A stretch of 64,000 nucleotides of DNA. Source: CAYPTB01 sp964413535 (lineage in GTDB: Bacteria; Planctomycetota; UBA1135; GCA-002686595). The stretch lies in assembly GCA_964413535.1 (NCBI GenBank), contig CAYPTB010000032.1:1-64000 (forward strand), given 5' to 3'. Below, piece by piece: positions 34,277 through 42,068 of this stretch. The notes beneath the pieces are model-generated. The model saw only the letters and a list, made by a program, of their open reading frames with translations, did no database searches and was not told the DNA's origin. Position numbers and translations under genes: made by a program. Position 1 is the stretch's first letter, and every line of letters starts with the position of its first letter.

Positions 34277-35055
34277 ACCGAGTGTCCGTAGCGGAGTCCC
34301 TGCTCCGGCGCAGCGAGCACGCGGACGGTTGCGTGTCGTATCGCTCGCCCGCTCTCGACGAGCTCGGTGTCCCGCACCTATTCACGACGCGCCTGGGCGT
34401 GGGGGGCGGCGCCCTCGACGCAGGGGCGCTCGATCGTGAGCAGGAGCTCTGGCTCGCGCGCGCGGCCGGCGCCGAGAATGCACGCCTCGCACGCGTTCAC
34501 CAGGTGCACGGCTGCGGCGTGCGGCGCGTGGAGGCGGACGAGCCCGATCCGCCCGAGCAAGCGGACGCGCTCGTGACGGAGCGCGCCGATCGCTTGCTGC
34601 TCGTGCGCACCGCCGACTGCGTGCCGGTGCTCGTCACGACCGCCGACGGCCGTCGCGTCGCCGCGATCCACGCCGGTTGGCGCGGTCTCGTGGCCGGCGT
34701 GATCCCGCGCGCGCTCGAGGCGCTCGCTCCTACGCGGGGACTCGTCGCGGCGATCGGGCCCTGTCTCTCCCTCGCGCGCTTCGAGGTCGGCCCCGAGGTC
34801 GCGCGCGCTTTCGCGGACGCGGGCTTCGCCGAGGTCGTGCACGCCGGTCGCGGGCCCTCCGGGCGCCCGCACGTCGACCTGCGCGCCGCCGCGCGTCTCG
34901 CGCTCGCCCGCGGAGGCGCGACGCGCATCGACGACACCGACCGCTGCACCTACGAGCACGGCGAGGAGCTCTTCTCCTACCGCCGCGACGTGACGCACGG
35001 CGGCGCCTCGCTCGGCGGCCGCCTGGGTGCGCTGATCGCGCCCGCGCGCGGATAG
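34273..35055 (+). CDS. pgeF: Peptidoglycan editing factor PgeF / multicopper polyphenol oxidase family
   Basis: A 260-residue YfiH/PgeF protein, which removes misincorporated L-Ser from peptidoglycan precursors in E. coli; related proteins have laccase or adenosine-metabolising activities. The zinc/copper-site residues appear as His in RVHQVHGCGV, Cys in RTADCVPVLV and His in AAIHAGWRGLVAGV; IGPCLSLARFEVGPEV and the terminal TYEHGEELFSYRRD complete the family pattern. It starts within the stop codon of the Imm17-like gene, implying translational coupling. Confidence 0.92.
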   Translation: MNRVSVAESLLRRSEHADGCVSYRSPALDELGVPHLFTTRLGVGGGALDAGALDREQELWLARAAGAENARLARVHQVHGCGVRRVEADEPDPPEQADALVTERADRLLLVRTADCVPVLVTTADGRRVAAIHAGWRGLVAGVIPRALEALAPTRGLVAAIGPCLSLARFEVGPEVARAFADAGFAEVVHAGRGPSGRPHVDLRAAARLALARGGATRIDDTDRCTYEHGEELFSYRRDVTHGGASLGGRLGALIAPARG

Positions 35056-35173
35056 CCCACGGCTCCCTCCGTCTCGACGGCGAGTACCGAGAGCCACTTA
35101 GGGACTTCGCCCGCGACGAGAAACGCTCGGCATTGCCCCTCGCGTCCGGACCGATCACGCACTACGCCGCCGC

Positions 35174-36205
35174 GTGGGGAAGCTGCGCTACGTGAGCGAT
35201 GACCGTCCGGGCATCCGCCGCATTCGCTCGGGGTCGGGCTTCCGCTACCGGGATCCGTCGGGCCGCGCGATCCGCAATGACAAGGTGCTGGCCCGCATTC
35301 GTAAGCTCGCGATCCCGCCGGCCTATATCGACGTGTGGATCTGTCCTGATCCGCTCGGACACGTGCAGGCCACTGGACGCGACGCGCGGGGCCGCAAGCA
35401 GTATCGCTATCACCCGGGCTGGCGCGAAGTCCGCGACGAGAAGAAGTTCGATCGCATGGTGGCGTTCAGCCGTTGCCTGCCCCGGATCCGCGCTCAGGTG
35501 GGTCGAGACCTCGCTCGTACCGGTCTCCCGCGCTCGAAGGTGATCGCGGCAGTCGTGCAACTGCTCGCGGACACGAGCATTCGAGTGGGAAACGAAGAGT
35601 ACGCGAAGAGCAATCACTCCTTCGGGCTGACCACTCTCCTCGATCGGCACGTGAAGGTCGTCGGGGATCGCATGCGCTTCGAGTTCCGCGGCAAGCTCGG
35701 CAAGCTGCATCGCTGCCGGCTCCAAGATCGCGCGCTGGCGCGGGTGGTCGCCCGCTGTCAGGCCATTCCTGGCGCAGACCTGTTCCAGTACGAGGACCAG
35801 CGCGGGCGAAGGCACACGATCGGCTCCGGAGACGTGAACGTATACCTGCGGAAGATCTCGGGCGACGAGTTCAGCGCCAAGGACTTCCGCACGTGGTCGG
35901 GAACCGTGCTGGCGGCGTGCGCCCTGGCGAAGGCGGATGGAGTTCGAAGCCCGCGCGCCCGGAAGAAGGTCGTGTTACGCGCGCTGGACGACGTTGCAGC
36001 GCGGCTCAACAACACCCGCAGCGTGTGCAGGAAGTACTATGTCCATCCGGATCTCCTGGAGGCCTTCGAGCGAGATGGATTGCCGAGATCTCTCCGGGAG
36101 ACTGCACTTGGAAGCAACGGAAAGAGGGGACTCTCGGCGCTGGAGCGCTCGCTCGTCTCGTTCCTCTCTTCCAGCAAGCGCCGGCGCAGGGCTCGCGCGG
36201 CCTAG
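35174..36205 (+). CDS. DNA topoisomerase IB
   Basis: A 343-residue bacterial/poxvirus-type topoisomerase IB that relaxes supercoils through a 3'-phosphotyrosine intermediate. N-terminal domain: LRYVSDDRPGIRRIRSGSGF and IPPAYIDVWICPDPLGHVQATGRD. Catalytic residues: Arg137 in TSIRVGNEEYA, Lys174 in RGKLGKLH, Arg239 in AKDFRTWSGT and Tyr289 in KYYVHPDLL. Length is normal. GTG 35174 is the start I use. The gene is somewhat less GC-rich than its neighbours, as expected for a family that spreads horizontally. Confidence 0.95.
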   Translation: MGKLRYVSDDRPGIRRIRSGSGFRYRDPSGRAIRNDKVLARIRKLAIPPAYIDVWICPDPLGHVQATGRDARGRKQYRYHPGWREVRDEKKFDRMVAFSRCLPRIRAQVGRDLARTGLPRSKVIAAVVQLLADTSIRVGNEEYAKSNHSFGLTTLLDRHVKVVGDRMRFEFRGKLGKLHRCRLQDRALARVVARCQAIPGADLFQYEDQRGRRHTIGSGDVNVYLRKISGDEFSAKDFRTWSGTVLAACALAKADGVRSPRARKKVVLRALDDVAARLNNTRSVCRKYYVHPDLLEAFERDGLPRSLRETALGSNGKRGLSALERSLVSFLSSSKRRRRARAA

Positions 36206-36228
36206 CGGCCTTCCCATGGAGGGCTGCT
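36204..36228. terminator. Bidirectional hairpin between convergent genes
   Basis: agcggccttc and gagggctgct pair over 10 bp (two G-T wobbles) around a ccatg loop. The stem overlaps the stop codons of topoisomerase IB (plus strand) and the GlmS-like gene (minus strand) and could terminate both. Confidence 0.5.
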
Positions 36229-39200
36229 AGACCGCGCGCGTGCGCGAGTCCGAGGTCGCGCGCCAGCGGTCCGCGAGGACGTGGATCGGGGTCGTGAGCA
36301 GTTCGACCACCGGGATCTCGCCCAGGCGCTCCTCGCGGAAGGTCTCCTCGGTCTCGAGCACGACGTCGCGCAGGACGCTGTAGCGGTCGCGGTAGCCGCG
36401 CAGCGCGCCGCGGGCGGCGGTGGCGGAGATGCGCTCGTGGAGGCGCACGTGCAGGAGCGCGATGCCGACGGTGCGGTTGCCCTCGACCAGGGGAACGAGC
36501 AGCACCGTGCGGCCGTCCTTGCGGCCGACGGCGACCAGGCACTGGCGCTCGACGGCCACCTGGTGCTTCGTGCCGCGCAGCTCGTGGTTCGTGTCGGTGC
36601 GCGAGGGGAAGTCCTTCGACACTCCGCCGCGCGCCGCCACGGCGATCTTCGCCGCGTCGTCCTCGGGCGAGCCCTCGATGGTGTAGCGCGTCCAGCCGAC
36701 CACGTCGGCAACGGCCGCGTCGAGCGCCGCGAGCGAGCGCAGGTCGCGGTAGGAGACGTGGTCGCGGTCCGTGCCGGCGGCGAGGAGCGCGCGCACGAGC
36801 GGCGCCGTGAGCAGCGCGTCGTCGGAGCGCGAGATGCCGACCGTGACGGTCTTGGCCTGGTGCTTGATCGCGTCGACGGGGCGCGTGAGCTCGTCGATCG
36901 CGCGCGTCGAGGCGGTCACGAGCTCCTCGATCACGACCGAGGGCGTCCCGGTCTTGCCGTGCTCGACGGCGAACGACTCGAGCGGCGTCGTACCGAGCGC
37001 GAAGCGCAGGAGCGACGCCAGGCGCGCGGCGGTGCTGGCCTCGAGCTGACCGTCGTAGGCGCCGCCCGCGAGCGTCGTGAAGAACTGCCCGGCGTGCGGA
37101 GTGAGCTTGGGGGAGAGGAGGCGCAGGAGGTCCGCGGGAGCGCGCGAAGAGTCACCGTCCGCCGGCTGACGGACCTCGCTCCTCGGCGTCGGCTTGTCCG
37201 ACGAGGTCGCGCGCTCGATCGCGCCGCGCACCTCGCGCAGGGGTTGCGCCAGCGCGTCGATCGCGAGCGCCGCCTCGTAGCCGAACAGGTGCCCGGCGAC
37301 GGCCGACAGGACGAAGGCCAGCGAAGGGTGCACGTGCGGAACCTCGATGACGGCGAGCGCCGCGGCGAAGCGCGTCTCGCCCTCCGTCGCCACCACGATC
37401 GGCGCGGCCTTGTGCGCGCGGTAGATGGCCACTTCCTTGGCGACGTCGTCGGCGTTCGACGCGCCGAGGCCGGCGGCGCAGATCAGGATCAGCGGCTCCG
37501 AGGACAGGTCGATGTGCTTCTTGTCCTCGGTCGCGTCGCAGGCGATCGCCTTGTAGCACAGCTCGGAGAGCTTGATGCGCACCTCGGCGGCCGCGATGCG
37601 GTTGTGGCCGTTGCCGACGATGGCCCAGTAGCGCCGGCGCGTCGCGTGCTCGCGCGCGGCGGCCGCGATGGCCGGCCGCGCGGCGAGCGCGCGCTGCATG
37701 GCGTCCGGCAGCTCGCGCAGGCCGCGCAGGAGCTCGCTCACGCTCTCCGCGCCCACGCCGAGCTCGCGCGCGATGTCGCAGGCCAGCAGGCAGCCGGCGG
37801 CGATCTGCGCGTAGAAGGCCTTGGTCGAGGCGACGCTCATCTCCACGTCGCGCCCGTCGGACGTGTAGAGCACGCCGTCGGCCTTGTGGCACAGGTCGCT
37901 GTTGCGGCGGTTCACGATGGCCGTCACCGTCGCGCCGCGCCCGCGCACGAGGTCCACCGTGCGGTTCGTGTCGGTGGTCGTACCCGATTGGCTGATGGCG
38001 ATCACGAGCGCGTCCGACATGTCGTCGCGCAGGCCGAAGCCCGAGAGCTCGGTCGCGGGCAGCGCGGTCACGGCGAGCGGCGACTCCGCCACGAGCTCGG
38101 CCAGGAACGCGGCGACACCCTGGCCGGCGACGGCGGCCGTGCCCTGGCCGATCACGAGCACGCGCCGGATCGCGCCCGAGCGCAGCCGCGCGCGCACGAG
38201 GTCGGAGAGCACGCTCGCGTCGAGCTTGCTCTCGAGTCGGCCGGAGCGCTCGCGGATCTTCCCGCGCAAGGTCTTCTGCATCGAGCGCGGCGCCTCCGTG
38301 ATCTCCTTCAGCAGGAAGTGCGGGAAGGCGCCGCGGTCGATGTCGCGCGTGGTGATCTCCGCGCGCGTGAGGTGCTTCGCCTCGACCGGAAGGGGCGTGC
38401 CGTCGTAGGCCACGCGGCGGATTCCGGCGAGCTCGCCGGCCTGCTTGCGATCGAGCACGACGATCTGGCCGCGGCTCGCGCTCTTCTGCTCGGGGTTCCC
38501 GGGCGTCTCGCCGTCCATGCGCAGGTAGGTGACGGTCTCCTCCACCAGCCCGTACGGCTCGCTCGCCACGAGGAAGGCGTCCTCGCACAGGCCGACGTAC
38601 AGCGCCTGACCGGACCCGCGCAGCGCGAGCGCCAGGCGATCCGGCTCCTCCGCGCAGGCGACCCCGACCGCCACCGAGCCCACGAACGATGCGACCGTGT
38701 TGCGGAACGCGTCCTCGAGCGCTTCGCCGTCCGCCATCCGCCGCGAGACGAGCGCGGGGATGATCTTCGCGTCGGTCGTGATCTCCGTCGCGATGGAGAG
38801 CTCGGCCGCCAGCGCCAGCTCGAGGTAGTTGTCGACGTCGCCGTTGAGCGCGCCGACGACGTACGGTCCGCCTTCGCGTCCGAGCTCCTCCTGGTTGAGC
38901 GGGTGCGCGTTCGACTCCGAGATGATCCCGACGCTGGCCCAGCGCGTGTGCCCGAGCACGATCAGCTCGGCGTCCTCGTGCGCGAGCGCGCGCGCGAGCA
39001 ACACGTCGGCGCCGATCGCGCGCCGCAGAGCCGCGACGTTGTCGCCGAGCTCGCCGATCTCCGCCGCCGCCTTGTAGACGAAGGAGAGCACCGGGCCGGC
39101 GCGCCGCGCTGCGCCCGAGCCGAACAGCGGGTCGGCGCGGCGCTCGAGCTCCGCGACGATCGGGGGCGAAGCGAGGTCGAGCCCCTGGCCGACGACGAAG

Positions 39201-39742
39201 ACGTGCAGGCCGGCCGAGTCGCGGCCGCGCACCTCGAGCCGGTCGAGCGCCGACAGCGCGGTCTGGATCGAGCCGAAGCCCTCGACGGCCGCGCGTCCAG
39301 CCATCCGGCCGCCCGCGAGCGCCGCGACCTCGCGCGCGTTGCGCAGCCGATCGCGCAGCACCGCCCACAGCGCGTCCTTGAGCGCGACGAGCGCCCCGTT
39401 GAGCTCCTCGAGCCCGCCCGCGCCGGGCGGCGGATCGAGCGTGCCCAGGTCGAGCGCGCGCTCGACCTCTTCGGTGCGCGCCACGAGCACCCCGAGCTCG
39501 CGCTCGAGCTCCGCCGCGAGGTCGGGGTGCGCGAGCAAGCATTCGAGACCCGCCGTCCCGCGCAGCCACTCGTCGATCCGCGCGACCTCCGCCGCTCCCG
39601 CGCGCAAGGTCCCCGCGAGCTCACCGTCACCGATCGTCTGCGGAACCGCCTCGCGCGCCGCGGCGAGGGCCTGCCGAATCTCCGCGGGCTTGGGTGCTCT
39701 GCGACGACAGCGGCGGCGCAGGACGGCGATGATTCCGCACAT
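36227..39742 (-). CDS. Oversized glutamine-fructose-6-phosphate transaminase (GlmS)-like protein
   Basis: A 1171-residue GlmS homologue, almost twice the usual ~610. The N-terminal amidotransferase begins MCGII (nucleophile Cys2 exposed after Met removal), but about 160 residues separate it from RGRDSAGLHVF (172-182); GHTRWASVGI (264) and ALNGDVDNY follow. SIS domain 1 has SQSGTTTDT (584-592) and VASTKAF; SIS domain 2 has KLSELCYK and EDKKHIDL (Glu/His of the isomerase site). The GlmS tail motif AKSVTVE is matched by HQAKTVTVGI at 961-970, after another ~120-residue insertion, and about 200 extra residues follow (ending in a segment with GTKHQVAVERQCLVAVGR). It should make glucosamine-6-phosphate or a relative. 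Convergent with topoisomerase IB. Confidence 0.85.
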   Translation of the reverse strand: MCGIIAVLRRRCRRRAPKPAEIRQALAAAREAVPQTIGDGELAGTLRAGAAEVARIDEWLRGTAGLECLLAHPDLAAELERELGVLVARTEEVERALDLGTLDPPPGAGGLEELNGALVALKDALWAVLRDRLRNAREVAALAGGRMAGRAAVEGFGSIQTALSALDRLEVRGRDSAGLHVFVVGQGLDLASPPIVAELERRADPLFGSGAARRAGPVLSFVYKAAAEIGELGDNVAALRRAIGADVLLARALAHEDAELIVLGHTRWASVGIISESNAHPLNQEELGREGGPYVVGALNGDVDNYLELALAAELSIATEITTDAKIIPALVSRRMADGEALEDAFRNTVASFVGSVAVGVACAEEPDRLALALRGSGQALYVGLCEDAFLVASEPYGLVEETVTYLRMDGETPGNPEQKSASRGQIVVLDRKQAGELAGIRRVAYDGTPLPVEAKHLTRAEITTRDIDRGAFPHFLLKEITEAPRSMQKTLRGKIRERSGRLESKLDASVLSDLVRARLRSGAIRRVLVIGQGTAAVAGQGVAAFLAELVAESPLAVTALPATELSGFGLRDDMSDALVIAISQSGTTTDTNRTVDLVRGRGATVTAIVNRRNSDLCHKADGVLYTSDGRDVEMSVASTKAFYAQIAAGCLLACDIARELGVGAESVSELLRGLRELPDAMQRALAARPAIAAAAREHATRRRYWAIVGNGHNRIAAAEVRIKLSELCYKAIACDATEDKKHIDLSSEPLILICAAGLGASNADDVAKEVAIYRAHKAAPIVVATEGETRFAAALAVIEVPHVHPSLAFVLSAVAGHLFGYEAALAIDALAQPLREVRGAIERATSSDKPTPRSEVRQPADGDSSRAPADLLRLLSPKLTPHAGQFFTTLAGGAYDGQLEASTAARLASLLRFALGTTPLESFAVEHGKTGTPSVVIEELVTASTRAIDELTRPVDAIKHQAKTVTVGISRSDDALLTAPLVRALLAAGTDRDHVSYRDLRSLAALDAAVADVVGWTRYTIEGSPEDDAAKIAVAARGGVSKDFPSRTDTNHELRGTKHQVAVERQCLVAVGRKDGRTVLLVPLVEGNRTVGIALLHVRLHERISATAARGALRGYRDRYSVLRDVVLETEETFREERLGEIPVVELLTTPIHVLADRWRATSDSRTRAV

Positions 39743-40023
39743 GAGGTGTCTGGGGCGAGGGGCGGCGCGGCGCGCTCGATCAACGGGGGGCCGGGTTCGT
39801 CGAGAATCGGTGTCGGCGCGGCGCTCTCCGGATTCTACGGCCCATCGCGCACCGTGGCACGCGTCGCGAACGGAGAGCGTCGGGTCGAGGGTGTGGGTGC
39901 AGCGGGTCGTCGACGGGCCAGGAACGGTCGATCCACGGGGTCGAGCGAGCGAACCGTCGGCTCGGGTACTAACCTGGCTCCCCACGGCTCGTCGTGCGCG
40001 AGCCCCAACCCCGGGAGTCCTCC

Positions 40024-40503
40024 ATGTCGAAGTCGCTCGTCGTCCTCGTGCTCGCGTTCTCCGTCGCCGGCTTGGCGTTCCGTGCTCCCCTCCACTCCGA
40101 CGCCCGAGCCGACGCCGAAGCCGTCGAACGCGCGGTGCGCGACTACGTCGAAGCGATCTACCAGGTGAAGCCGGAGCTCATCGATCGCAGCGTACACCCC
40201 GCCCTCGAGAAGCTCGGTCGCTACCGCCCCGGCGAAGCGAGCGAGTACCGCGCGGCCGGGAAGATGACCTTCGAGCAGTTGCGCGAGCTCTCGGCGTCGT
40301 GGAACGCGAACGGCCAGCAGGGTGCGGGCGCGGACCTCGCCTACGACGTCGAGGTCTTCGACGTGCTCGACGTGACCGCCGCCGCGAAGCTCACCGCCGA
40401 CTGGGGCGTGGACTACATGCACCTCTCGAAGGCCGAAGGCCGCTGGAAGATCGTGCAGATCCTGTGGCAGAGCCACCCGCCGTCCGCGACGGCGACGCGC
40501 TGA
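40024..40503 (+). CDS. Exported NTF2-like (putative lumazine-binding family) protein
   Basis: A 159-residue protein with a signal peptide (SLVVLVLAFSVAGLAFRA) and an NTF2-like cone fold: AEAVERAVRDYVEAIYQVKPELIDRSVHP, YDVEVFDVLDVTAAAKLTADWG and GRWKIVQILWQSHP match the DUF4440/lumazine-binding-like pattern. Function unknown; such proteins are common in planctomycete periplasm. ATG 40024 gives the signal peptide. Confidence 0.8.
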   Translation: MSKSLVVLVLAFSVAGLAFRAPLHSDARADAEAVERAVRDYVEAIYQVKPELIDRSVHPALEKLGRYRPGEASEYRAAGKMTFEQLRELSASWNANGQQGAGADLAYDVEVFDVLDVTAAAKLTADWGVDYMHLSKAEGRWKIVQILWQSHPPSATATR

Positions 40504-40609
40504 CGAGAGGGCGCGCCTTGCAGCGGCGGGAGGCTCCGTCATCGTGTCCGTGCCGCCGTCGCTCCGGCCGCCATCTCCTCGCTCCGCGCACCGGAGTTCC
40601 CCACTCTCC

Positions 40610-41182
40610 ATGACCGAACCGCTCCCCGAGATCTACGTCAGCACCGACGTCGAGGCCGACGGGCCGATTCCCGGGCCGAATTCGATGCTGTCGGTCGGCG
40701 CGGCGGCCTACCGCGCGGACGGGACGCTCGTCGCGACCTTCACGGTGAACCTGGAGACGCTCGCAGGCGCGAGCGGCGACCCGCGCACGATGGAATGGTG
40801 GGCGAAGAAGCCGGAGGCGTGGGAGGCCTGCCGCCGCGACCCGCGTCCGCCGGAGGAAGCGATGGGGGCCTTCGCGGCTTGGCTCGAAGCCCTACCGGGT
40901 CGACCGGTCTTCGTCGGCTACCCGGCCACCTTCGACTTCATGTACGTGGCCTGGTACCTGGAGCGCTTCGCCGGCCGCAACCCGTTCTCGTTCTCCGGCC
41001 TGGACGTCAAGACGCTCGCCATGGCCTTGATGGGGTGCGACTTCACCGACGCCGTCAAGCGCAACATGCCCAAGCATTGGTTCGGTGCGAAGCGCGCCAA
41101 GCACTTCGCCCTCGACGACGCGATCTCCCAGGGCGAGCTCTTCTGCAACATGCTGCGCGAGTGGCGCGAGCGCGCGCGCTGA
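40610..41182 (+). CDS. 3'-5' exonuclease-fold (DEDD) protein
   Basis: A 190-residue protein with a DnaQ/DEDD-like fold. The first acidic motif is VSTDVEADGPIPG (Asp/Glu pair), followed by PVFVGYPATFDFMYVAWYL (second Asp motif) and the late KHFALDDAISQGELFCNML (HxxDDA, third motif with catalytic His/Asp). Single-domain proteins of this type act on DNA or RNA ends. ATG 40610 excludes a Pro/Ser-rich leader. It runs convergent to the SRPBCC gene with six bases between. Confidence 0.82.
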   Translation: MTEPLPEIYVSTDVEADGPIPGPNSMLSVGAAAYRADGTLVATFTVNLETLAGASGDPRTMEWWAKKPEAWEACRRDPRPPEEAMGAFAAWLEALPGRPVFVGYPATFDFMYVAWYLERFAGRNPFSFSGLDVKTLAMALMGCDFTDAVKRNMPKHWFGAKRAKHFALDDAISQGELFCNMLREWRERAR

Positions 41183-41188
41183 CGCGCG

Positions 41189-41719
41189 TCAGCCCTCGAC
41201 GTGCACGGGCTCGACGTCCTCGCCGAACTTCGCGCCGAGGTTCACGAGGTACGCGTCCATCGTCGCGTGGTAGCCGAAGACGAAGCGCGAGAGCGCGCGG
41301 AAGATCGCGGGCTCCACGAAGCCGTCCTCCGTGATCGTGAGCTCGGTGCCGCCGGTCACGGGCGCGAACTCCCACGTCCAACTGCCGCCGAAGGGGAGCT
41401 CTTCGTCGACGATCGTCGTCTGGTAGCGCGACGGGCGCAGGGCGAGGTCGACGCGCGCCGTCATCGGGCCGAAGTCCGATTCCTCGCGCCACACGGGCTT
41501 GCCGTCCTCGTCCGGCAGCCGCTCGACCTTCTCGAGCTCGGGCCTCCAGGAGGGAGCGCTCGCGCGGTCGGCCACCGCGTCGAACAGTACCTCGGGAGAC
41601 TCCGCGAAGCGCGCCCGGCTCTTCGCCACGTGCTCGCGCGGGAGCGTCATGCCCACGACCTGAACGAGCACGACCAGCGCGACGATCGCGCCCAGGACGA
41701 TCAGGCTCCACTTCAACAT
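41189..41719 (-). CDS. Membrane-anchored SRPBCC (START-like) protein
   Basis: A 176-residue protein: N-terminal transmembrane helix (SLIVLGAIVALVVLVQVVGM) then a polyketide-cyclase/SRPBCC domain (SPEVLFDAVADRASAPSWRPELEKVE, GGSWTWEFAPVTGGTELTITEDG). These domains bind hydrophobic ligands in a deep cavity; no ligand is known. It lies directly downstream of the frameshifted vapB on the same strand. Confidence 0.85.
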   Translation of the reverse strand: MLKWSLIVLGAIVALVVLVQVVGMTLPREHVAKSRARFAESPEVLFDAVADRASAPSWRPELEKVERLPDEDGKPVWREESDFGPMTARVDLALRPSRYQTTIVDEELPFGGSWTWEFAPVTGGTELTITEDGFVEPAIFRALSRFVFGYHATMDAYLVNLGAKFGEDVEPVHVEG

Positions 41720-41744
41720 CGCTCTTCCTCCGTGATCCTCTCGA

Positions 41745-41929
41745 TCACCTGCGTCGCGGAGACCGCTTGAGCTCCTTTTCCGTCCCTCCCAGAGCGGCGA
41801 GACGACGAGCGCTCTCGAGAGCGATCAATGCCTCCAGCCCGCGGCGCACCAGCGCAGTCTTCTCCTCGATCCCGGTCAGTGAGCAGCTTGCTCGAGCAGA
41901 GAATCATCGATGTCGAGAGTCGTCAGCAT
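41745..41929 (-). pseudogene. vapB: Frameshifted VapB-type antitoxin gene, no vapC
   Basis: From ATG 41929 the frame reads MLTTLDIDDSLLEQAAH and then stops (TGA at 41878-41876). From 41879 another frame continues LTGIEEKTALVRRGLEALIA, then LESARRLAALGG, to a stop at 41747-41745. Joined, they make a full-length VapB of about 62 residues (ribbon-helix-helix family: TTLDIDDxLLxxA..LTG..xKTxxVRxxLEALI). A single base is missing between GCT and CTG. No PIN-domain VapC follows; the SRPBCC gene starts 25 bases downstream. The remaining gap bases (41930-42068) show nothing I can support. Confidence 0.8.
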
Positions 41930-42068
41930 GGGAACGAGAATGCACGGCTGGTGCAGATCGATCAACCGGGGCGACTCCGGCGCGAGGACGCGGGCAATCC
42001 TCCAACCAGCTGACGCCCGTGGCTGCGAGCACCGTTCTGCAAGCTCAACGAAACACGTTGCCTTGCGA

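Noticed and set aside
36281..40168. Very long open frame (about 1295 codons) on the plus strand opposite the GlmS-like gene
   Set aside because: Antisense shadow of a GC-rich gene: Arg/Val/Glu-heavy composition, no domains, while the minus strand has clear GATase and SIS motifs.
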